DNA of 18,649 nucleotides from Desulforhopalus sp. (GTDB taxonomy: Bacteria; Desulfobacterota; Desulfobulbia; Desulfobulbales; Desulfocapsaceae). Within the stretch, counting starts at the first letter, position 1, and the number at the start of each line of letters is the position of its first letter. Below the pieces are notes generated by a model that worked only from the letters and a program-made list of their open reading frames with translations, searched no databases and was not told the DNA's origin. Made by a program: the position numbers and the translations under genes. Of the stretch, positions 13,819-18,649 are shown one piece after another. Location of the stretch: contig JALNVI010000056.1 of the NCBI GenBank assembly GCA_023231425.1, positions 1 through 18,649 of the forward strand, read 5' to 3'.

Positions 13819-15657
13819 ATGGAGAGTCCACAAAGTTCACCCCGGGCAGCCCGTCTCGCACACCGCATCGCCACCATTCCGTCACGGAAGATGCTCTTTG
13901 CCATGCCGCTGCTCTTTCTCACCCTCTTCTACTTTTATCCGCTGAGTGGGATCACATCTATCAGCTTCAAAGCGGACGCCGACGGCACACTGACGAAACT
14001 CTTCACCAATCCAGTCTATCGCCACATCCTCTGGTTCACGGTATGGCAGGCGGCGCTCTCCACTCTGCTCACCCTCTTTTTCGCACTGCCCGGGGCATGG
14101 CTCTTCGCCCGCTGCAGCTTTCCCGGCAAGCGCTTTATCGAAGCGGCGATGACCATCCCCTTCGTCATGCCGACGGTGGTCACTGCTGCCGCCTTCCGCG
14201 CCATGCTCGGCGGGGGGGGACTGATCAACGAATTTTGTGTCCACCAACTTGGTTTCACTGCACCTCCCATCGCCCTGGACCACACCATATTCTTTTTTTT
14301 ACTCGCCCACGTCTTCTACAATTACAGCCTGATCACCCGCATGGTCAGCGGCTACTGGAGCGGTCTCGACCAGCGGCTCGCCGCCGCCGCACAGATGCTC
14401 GGAGCCAGCCCCCGTCAAACCTTCCTGCGCGTCACCCTGCCACTGCTCATGCCGGCGATCGCCTCAGCAGCACTGCTGACCTTCATCTTCTGTTTCACCA
14501 GCTTCGCCATCATCCTTATCCTCGGCGGACCGGCATATTCAACCCTTGAGGTGGAGATTTACCGGCAGACGGTGCAGCTCTTCAACCTGCCAATGGCCGC
14601 CAGTCTGTCGCTTATGCAGATCATCTTCAACTTTGCGCTGATGTGGGTCCACGCCCTGCTCAGCCGCCGTACCGGCGTCTCCTTTTTCAACGGGACGACC
14701 TCCGTCGGTGAGCATGCCACTTCGTTGACCCGTCGGTTCTTTATCGCCGTCAACCTCCTCTTCATAGGGGTGCTGCTTCTCGCCCCGCTGCTCTCCCTCG
14801 TCGTCTCCTCCTTCAGTAGCGGAAGTGGCTTCACCCTGCGTTACTATCAGGCACTGAGCGTGGGGCACTCATCTCTTTTTTATGCCCCGCCCCTCTCAGC
14901 CATGGTCAACTCCTTCGCCATCGCCCTCACCACCACCCTTATCGCCCTGCCCCTCGGGATGATCAGCGCCGAGTTTCTTGCCGGAACACAAGGACGGGCG
15001 GCCTCGCTGTGGGATGCCATTATCATGCTGCCGCTGGCCACCTCCGCCGTTACCCTCGGCTTCGGCTTCATCGTCACCCTTAACCACTGGCCACTCAACC
15101 TGCGCGATTCCTTTATCATGCTGCCGCTGGCCCACAGCCTCGTCGCCTTTCCCTTTGTGGTGCGCAGCCTGCTGCCCACCGTGCGCCGCATCCCCGCCAG
15201 CCTGCGCGATGCCGCAGCCCTGCTTGGCGCATCCCCGTTCACAGTCTTTTACCGCATTGAGCTGCCACTGCTGCGCCCGGCGCTGGTAGTTGCAGCCGTC
15301 TTCGCCTTCTCCATCAGCATGGGAGAGTTCGGCGCCACCGCGTTCATCGCCAGACCCCAGCTGCCCACCCTGCCGCTGGCCATCTTCCGCTTCCTCAGCC
15401 GCCCCGGAGAGCTCAACTACGGCGAGGCCATGGCAATGGCCTCCCTGTTGATGGCTGCCGCCGGATCGGGCTTTATTCTCATCGGACTTCTGGAACGGCG
15501 CAAGAGCAATACTCCGAAATACGTCACTTCTCAAAAACTCTTGAAAAACAAAACAGGAGAAGGGGAGACGGGAGACAGGAGAAAGCAAAAGGCGGTAAAA
15601 CAGTTTTTTTCACCGCGAAGAACGCTAAGGAACGCGAAGAACGGCAAAAACCTTTGA
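13819..15657 (+). CDS. thiP: Thiamine ABC transporter permease with repeat-derived C-terminal tail
   Basis: A 612-residue inner-membrane protein made of two fused permease modules, as in ThiP and FbpB. About twelve membrane segments are visible, and each half carries an EAA-type coupling loop: LAAAAQMLGASPRQTF in the first and LRDAAALLGASPFTVF in the second. E. coli ThiP has 536 residues. Here the family-like part ends near residue 561 (GLLERR), and the last ~51 residues are hydrophilic and basic. That tail is encoded by a GGGGAGACGGGAGACAGG-type minisatellite and by an ACCGCGAAGAACGCTAAGGA repeat also found elsewhere in the window, so it is probably read-through into repeats rather than a domain. 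AGGAAGGAG precedes ATG 13819. Pairing with ThiB and ThiQ is inferred from context, because the same architecture is used for iron and other small ligands. Confidence 0.88.
   Translation: MESPQSSPRAARLAHRIATIPSRKMLFAMPLLFLTLFYFYPLSGITSISFKADADGTLTKLFTNPVYRHILWFTVWQAALSTLLTLFFALPGAWLFARCSFPGKRFIEAAMTIPFVMPTVVTAAAFRAMLGGGGLINEFCVHQLGFTAPPIALDHTIFFFLLAHVFYNYSLITRMVSGYWSGLDQRLAAAAQMLGASPRQTFLRVTLPLLMPAIASAALLTFIFCFTSFAIILILGGPAYSTLEVEIYRQTVQLFNLPMAASLSLMQIIFNFALMWVHALLSRRTGVSFFNGTTSVGEHATSLTRRFFIAVNLLFIGVLLLAPLLSLVVSSFSSGSGFTLRYYQALSVGHSSLFYAPPLSAMVNSFAIALTTTLIALPLGMISAEFLAGTQGRAASLWDAIIMLPLATSAVTLGFGFIVTLNHWPLNLRDSFIMLPLAHSLVAFPFVVRSLLPTVRRIPASLRDAAALLGASPFTVFYRIELPLLRPALVVAAVFAFSISMGEFGATAFIARPQLPTLPLAIFRFLSRPGELNYGEAMAMASLLMAAAGSGFILIGLLERRKSNTPKYVTSQKLLKNKTGEGETGDRRKQKAVKQFFSPRRTLRNAKNGKNL
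15555..15585. repeat. Purine minisatellite copy inside thiP 3' end
   Basis: AGGAGAAGGGGAGACGGGAG followed by ACAGGAGAAAG is the complement-type copy of the pyrimidine minisatellite at 1671-1720. It is translated as part of the ThiP C-terminal tail. Confidence 0.7.
15593..15638 (+). repeat. Dispersed repeat (CGCGAAGAACGCTAAGGAACG type), left copy
   Basis: The 46-bp block contains CGGTAAAACA, a T-run, then ACCGCGAAGAACGCTAAGGA and ACGCGAA. It recurs in inverted orientation at 18443-18486 with two length differences and very few changes. A shorter relative lies at 16129-16150. The two long copies flank thiQ and thiN as inverted repeats about 2.8 kb apart. Confidence 0.75.
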
Positions 15658-15730
15658 GAGAAAGATTCTTTAAACTAATACTAATTATACCATTCCTATT
15701 AAGGAATACCCCGTTTTGTCTCCTGTTTAT

Positions 15731-15787
15731 CCATTCATGGTTACAAACGACAAAAGGAACCACGAATGGACACGAATAAACACGAAT
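15731..15787. repeat. Hairpin repeat with periodic tail, copy 1
   Basis: Arms CCATTCATGGTT (15731-15742) and AACCACGAATGG (15758-15769) pair with one mismatch around a 15-nt loop ACAAACGACAAAAGG. The right arm continues into an approximately 10-nt-periodic series of CACGAAT words (CACGAATGGA, CACGAATAAA, CACGAATTAT). Copy 2 lies 290 bp downstream. Confidence 0.75.
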
Positions 15788-16018
15788 TATTACTGAAAAA
15801 ACCATAAGAGAATGCCCTTGTGGTTGAATTCGGTCTGTTCTCATGCTCCAGGTAAACTACGGAAGACACGGAAAGCACGGAATATGAGAGCGTAAAACGC
15901 TCAACCCCGACTTTCGGATGACTCCCGAAGTTGATTCATACTCCTGGTGCACTGTACGGCTTAACTTCGGATGCAAACGTTTTCGTTTAATGCGTTGTCC
16001 CTGTTCGTGAAAATTCGT

Positions 16019-16061
16019 GTCCATTCGTGGTTACAAACTGCAAAAGGAACCACGAATGGAC
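16019..16061. repeat. Hairpin repeat, copy 2 (perfect 14-bp arms)
   Basis: GTCCATTCGTGGTT (16019-16032) is the exact reverse complement of AACCACGAATGGAC (16048-16061), with a 15-nt loop. The whole unit is a direct repeat of 15731-15771. The preceding AAATTCGTGT extends the periodic pattern on the left side. Confidence 0.8.
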
Positions 16062-16128
16062 TCGGATAAACAGGATGTAACATTGATCTCATTGTAGAAA
16101 CGTCTGTTGCTGTTGTTATATTTTTACT

Positions 16129-16150
16129 CTTCGCGTCCTTCGCGGTGAAA
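16129..16150 (-). repeat. Short copy of the CGCGAAG-type dispersed repeat
   Basis: CTTCGCGTCCTTCGCGGTGA is a shortened, inverted relative of the block at 15611-15642. It lacks one internal unit (TTAGCGTTC in the long copy). Confidence 0.55.
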
Positions 16151-16211
16151 TTCTTTGTCTTTTCCCACAGCTTTTTGAGAAGTTATGTTTTTGTATAAAA
16201 TGCTTTTTTCC

Positions 16212-16238
16212 GTTGGCAAAAAATCTTTTCGCTGTTCC
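16212..16238 (+). repeat. 27-bp repeat shared with 1548-1575
   Basis: GTTGGCAAAAAATC followed by TTTTCGCTGTTCC matches the minus strand of 1548-1575 apart from one T. It lies 56 bp before the thiQ start, so it may form part of the thiQ leader. Confidence 0.6.
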
Positions 16239-16293
16239 ATCTTTTGCTTTTTCCATAAATTTCTGACACGTTACCGAAATACCGGACAAAAAT

Positions 16294-17361
16294 ATGAAAC
16301 CACTGCTTGATATTGAACAACTGTGCGTCAATTACGAAGGCCAGCCAGTGCTCCACGGGGTAACCCTTTCTCTTGCCCGCGGGGAGCTCCTCTGCCTGCT
16401 CGGTCACTCCGGCTCCGGCAAAACCACACTGCTCCGCGCCATTGCCGGACTGGAAGAGCCAGCCTCCGGCATCATCTCCTGCGACGGGAGTGACCTGCGC
16501 GACACCCCCCCGCACCGCCGGGGCTTCGGCATGATGTTTCAAGACTATGCGCTTTTTCCCCATAAAAATGTGACGGAGAACATCACCTTCGGACTTGAGA
16601 TGCAGGGGATGAGGGGAAACAAAGCCGCTGCAAGGGCAGAGGAGATGCTGGAGCTGGTAAATCTGGCAGGGTACGGCAAACGACATATTGACGAACTCTC
16701 GGGCGGGCAGCAGCAGCGGGTGGCACTGGCACGCAGCCTGGCTCCCCGCCCGCGCCTGCTGCTGCTCGACGAGCCCCTCGGCTCTCTCGACCGCAGCCTG
16801 CGCGACCACCTCGCCGAGGAGATTCGCACCATTCTCAAACAGCTGGAGGTGACCGCCATCTTCGTCACCCACGATCAGATGGAGGCCTTTTCAGTCGCCG
16901 ACCGGGTGGCGGTCCTGCTTGACGGCCGCCTCGCCCGCCTCGACACACCGGAGGCGGTGTACCGCGACCCGCAACAACGCGAAGTCGCCTCCTTTCTCGG
17001 CTTTGCCAACTTCGTGGAAGGCCGCCTTGATGATCGCGAATTTACCTCACCGCTTGGCAGACTGAGTTTTGATGACATGAAGAGTAACAAGGCACAGGGC
17101 CAGCGCACCCTGCTGCTGAGGCCGGAGGGTGCAACACTCGCAGAGGGGGCTGAGGGAAGAGGCCTCAGGGTAAGCGGCTCAGTACGCAGCCGTACCTGCC
17201 TCGGCGGGCATTACCGGCTCAGGGTGGAGAAGATTGACGGCCTTAACGCCCCGCTGACCTTTGAGATTCCCCTTGCCCCCGCGCCACCTGCAAAAGGAAG
17301 CGCTGTGGAGATAGATGTGCCTGGAAATTCGCTGGTCCTGCTTGCGCAATCAGAGACATGA
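16294..17361 (+). CDS. thiQ: Thiamine-type ABC transporter ATPase with TOBE-like extension
   Basis: A 355-residue ABC ATPase with all motifs intact: Walker A GHSGSGKTT (37-45), Q-loop Gln83 in MFQDYALFPH, signature LSGGQQQRVALARSLA (135-150), Walker B LLLLDEP (155-161) with Glu160, D-loop GSLD and switch His193 in VTHDQMEA. Residues ~235-355 form a C-terminal TOBE-type regulatory domain. E. coli ThiQ has only about 232 residues, so this protein has the architecture of PotA/FbpC-type ATPases. The assignment to thiamine rests on the neighbours thiP and thiN. It is separated from thiP by 636 bp, and only a weak CCGGA precedes ATG 16294, so it may have its own promoter in the repeat-rich spacer. 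Fbp-type iron or another substrate cannot be excluded from this sequence alone. Confidence 0.85.
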   Translation: MKPLLDIEQLCVNYEGQPVLHGVTLSLARGELLCLLGHSGSGKTTLLRAIAGLEEPASGIISCDGSDLRDTPPHRRGFGMMFQDYALFPHKNVTENITFGLEMQGMRGNKAAARAEEMLELVNLAGYGKRHIDELSGGQQQRVALARSLAPRPRLLLLDEPLGSLDRSLRDHLAEEIRTILKQLEVTAIFVTHDQMEAFSVADRVAVLLDGRLARLDTPEAVYRDPQQREVASFLGFANFVEGRLDDREFTSPLGRLSFDDMKSNKAQGQRTLLLRPEGATLAEGAEGRGLRVSGSVRSRTCLGGHYRLRVEKIDGLNAPLTFEIPLAPAPPAKGSAVEIDVPGNSLVLLAQSET

Positions 17362-17395
17362 GACTATATAAATGACACCATGACCGTTCTCATTG

Positions 17396-17437
17396 CGGGT
17401 ACCTTGAATAATTTTGTATTCCGTTCAGATTCAAGGG
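17396..17437 (+). repeat. Dispersed palindromic repeat, well-preserved copy
   Basis: CCTTGAAT (17402-17409) is the perfect complement of ATTCAAGG (17429-17436), and GCGGGTA lies directly upstream. The interior TTTTGTATTCCGTTCA matches the interior of the copies at 1483-1530 and 1181-1240. It lies between thiQ and thiN and may form a hairpin in the transcript. Confidence 0.65.
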
Positions 17438-17513
17438 ATTCTTGCGTCCCCAATCCCCATGCCTGCCATCTCGCAGTCACGCCGGCCGGCACTCTTAATG
17501 AAACCGACAGACC

Positions 17514-18185
17514 ATGACTGAAAAAAAAATCGTCATCTTCGCAAACGGCAAACTGAAAAACAGAGAAAGAGCCCGCCACATCGCCTCCGATGCCGACTTT
17601 ATTATCTGTGCCGACGGCGGATCCGTTTACTGCGATAACCTCGGGATCATCCCTGATCTGCTGGTAGGTGACCTGGACTCTACCCCGAAGAAACTTCGCA
17701 AGAAGTTTGAGATGCAACATGTGGAGATAGATCAGCATCCAACCCACAAAGACAGTACCGACCTTGAGCTGGCCCTGCGCCACGCCGTCAAGATGCGGGA
17801 GGAGCACAAGTCAAACCGTCACGACAAGGTCTCTGTACATCTCATTGCAGCCCTCGGCGGCCGTCTCGACATGACACTGGCCACCATCCTCATCCCCGCA
17901 GCCTGGGCCTACCGTAACCTCGACATCTTTATCCACGGCGACCACAACCTCGTACGCCTTCTTTCCCCCGGCAGTCACACCGTTTATGGCACACCAGGCG
18001 CCAGAGTCTCCTTCCTGCCCATCGCCGGAGAGGTGAAAGATTTGAGTCTTATCGGCTTTGAATACTCCGTCGATCACATCAACCTCCGTCTCGGCTCAAG
18101 CCGCTGCGTGAGTAACCACATTGAGAAAGACTCCTGCCTCGTGTGCTTTACAGAGGGGATGCTGCTGATGGTGATGGATAATTAG
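17514..18185 (+). CDS. thiN: Thiamine pyrophosphokinase
   Basis: A 223-residue thiamine diphosphokinase, transferring pyrophosphate from ATP to thiamine to give TPP in the cytoplasm. The N-terminal catalytic domain shows FANGKL, the nucleotide-binding ICADGG (31-36), the metal-binding GDLDS (52-56) and THKDSTDLELAL (77-88), then GGRLDM (115-120). The C-terminal beta domain, with GARVSFLPI and VSNHI near residue 198, contributes to the thiamine site. Length is normal. The GGRxDH motif seen in many homologues reads GGRLDM here, a tolerated-looking variation. ATG at 17514 has a poor ribosome binding site; an upstream ATG at 17499 stops after seven codons. It completes a salvage pathway with thiBPQ. 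It is separated from thiQ by 152 bp that include a palindromic repeat. Confidence 0.93.
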   Translation: MTEKKIVIFANGKLKNRERARHIASDADFIICADGGSVYCDNLGIIPDLLVGDLDSTPKKLRKKFEMQHVEIDQHPTHKDSTDLELALRHAVKMREEHKSNRHDKVSVHLIAALGGRLDMTLATILIPAAWAYRNLDIFIHGDHNLVRLLSPGSHTVYGTPGARVSFLPIAGEVKDLSLIGFEYSVDHINLRLGSSRCVSNHIEKDSCLVCFTEGMLLMVMDN

Positions 18186-18271
18186 GGGGACATCCTCTGC
18201 CGGGGAAAGAGAGAAGTGTCACTGTTATTCCCCCCATTCGCGTAAACTGAAAAACTATTCTGTATTACTTC

Positions 18272-18349
18272 TCAGTCCGGAATAAATTCCTGTTCCCAAA
18301 CCAGGCAGTTCCAACAGCCGTGTTTGTAACAATGAAAGCAGCGTGACAT
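18272..18349 (-). CDS. Possible 25-residue Cys-rich microprotein (CxxC-x4-CxxC)
   Basis: The minus strand encodes MSRCFHCYKHGCWNC followed by LVWEQEFIPD and a stop. Cysteines at 4, 7, 12 and 15 form a compact CxxC-x4-CxxC arrangement typical of zinc knuckles or small metal-binding peptides, with several aromatic residues. There is no good ribosome binding site, although the frame is open for about 20 codons further upstream without another standard start. In a repeat-rich region a chance ORF is possible, but four ordered cysteines and three other aromatic or His positions in 25 residues are unlikely by chance. I do not recognise a named family. Confidence 0.35.
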   Translation of the reverse strand: MSRCFHCYKHGCWNCLVWEQEFIPD

Positions 18350-18442
18350 GGTGAAAGACTTGCCCGGCTTTCTGTCTCCCTTTTTCCGTTCTTTCCACTT
18401 GAATTTAACTCAATCTTTGTTCTCAAATGATTTTCGCCTTTA

Positions 18443-18486
18443 TTCGCGTTCCTTAGCGTTCTTCGCGGTAAAAAAATGTTTTACCG
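18443..18486 (-). repeat. Dispersed repeat (CGCGAAG type), right inverted copy
   Basis: TTCGCGTTCCTTAGCGTTCT, then TCGCGGTA, an A-run and TGTTTTACCG are the reverse complement of 15593-15638 with only minor differences. With that copy it frames the thiQ-thiN segment. Confidence 0.75.
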
Positions 18487-18649
18487 TTTTTTGCTGTTTG
18501 TAAAATTGGATGCTTTTGTGATAATGCCCAACCATGTATATGTCATTATCATAATAGACAAACAGGATGATAAAATTGATCGCTGAATTCAAGTAATAAG
18601 TACAACACGTTTGCCAGTGAAGACTTCCAGCGGGGTTAGCCCTTTTAAG

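Larger units (their letters stand above)
15658..16293. other. Repeat-rich spacer between thiP and thiQ
   Basis: There are 636 bp without a credible gene. The stretch holds two direct copies of a CCATTCRTGGTT hairpin repeat (15731-15787 and 16019-16075), a GGAAGACACGGAAAGCACGG element (about 15861-15880), a short CGCGTCCTTCGCGG repeat (16129-16150) and the block shared with 1548-1575 (16212-16238). The composition is AT-richer than the genes. A spacer this large inside what is normally a tight thiBPQ operon suggests repeat accumulation split thiQ from thiP. Confidence 0.75.
18186..18649. other. Repeat-containing tail region without a long gene
   Basis: The final 464 bp contain one Cys-rich micro-ORF on the minus strand (18272-18349), a short CTGTCTCCC-type minisatellite relative (18368-18389) and the inverted copy of the CGCGAAG repeat (18443-18486). 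From about 18490 to the end the sequence is AT-rich, with no recognised feature. No convincing terminator for thiN is seen. Confidence 0.6.

Noticed and set aside
13695..14549. 284-codon open frame overlapping the start of thiP in another frame
   Set aside because: Its Arg/His/Pro-rich low-complexity product is typical of a shadow frame over a GC-rich membrane protein gene.
14896..15588. 230-codon minus-strand frame opposite thiP
   Set aside because: Gly/Gln/Glu-rich shadow without any domain; thiP on the other strand is unmistakable.
15658..16293. CRISPR array in the repeat-rich spacer
   Set aside because: Repeats are only two direct copies with 290 bp spacing plus unrelated families; there are no regular spacers and no cas genes.

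Overview
The window looks like a chromosomal segment of a Gram-negative bacterium, most likely a deltaproteobacterial/Desulfobacterota-type organism. The support is outer-membrane assembly genes (TamA/TamB), an NtrC-class sigma-54 activator, a class-I TPP riboswitch that appears to act on translation, fairly GC-rich genes, and AT-richer intergenic regions crowded with short dispersed repeats. The lineage is inference; no rRNA or other phylogenetic marker is present.

Layout: (1) 1-1133, minus: the N-terminal 377 residues of an NtrC-type response regulator, cut by the window edge. (2) 1134-1744: a gene-free stretch holding several repeat families. (3) 1745-2238, plus: a multiply frameshifted pseudogene of a short L-asparaginase-domain protein. 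(4) 8189-2269, minus: tamA-tamB, overlapping by 4 bp, the outer-membrane/inner-membrane-anchored translocation and assembly pair. (5) 8288-9598, plus, divergent from tamA: a RumA/RlmD-like rRNA uracil-5 methyltransferase with an Fe-S cluster motif. (6) 9680-12970, plus: a TPP riboswitch followed by thiB and four tightly packed genes that look like a complete but aberrant ECF transporter (two reduced ATPases, an EcfT-like membrane protein and an S component). (7) 13696-12986, minus: a YhhQ-family queuosine-precursor transporter. (8) 13819-18185, plus: thiP, thiQ and thiamine pyrophosphokinase, interrupted by repeat-rich spacers. (9) 18186-18649: a repeat-rich tail with a possible Cys-rich micro-ORF on the minus strand.

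The right half reads as a thiamine salvage locus. ThiB (periplasmic binding), ThiP (permease) and ThiQ (ATPase) would import thiamine, and thiamine pyrophosphokinase would convert it to TPP, the ligand of the riboswitch upstream of thiB. The ECF-like cassette is co-transcribed with thiB, so a thiamine-related substrate (thiamine, HMP or another precursor) is the simplest guess.

The most unusual feature is the ATPase pair of that cassette. One protein (10881-11306) keeps the LSGGQ signature and helical region but has no Walker A and a ruined Walker B. The next (11303-11854) keeps Walker A, Q-loop, Walker B and the switch histidine but has no signature segment. Together they contain the parts of exactly one composite ATP site. 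I know of no described ECF transporter with this arrangement.
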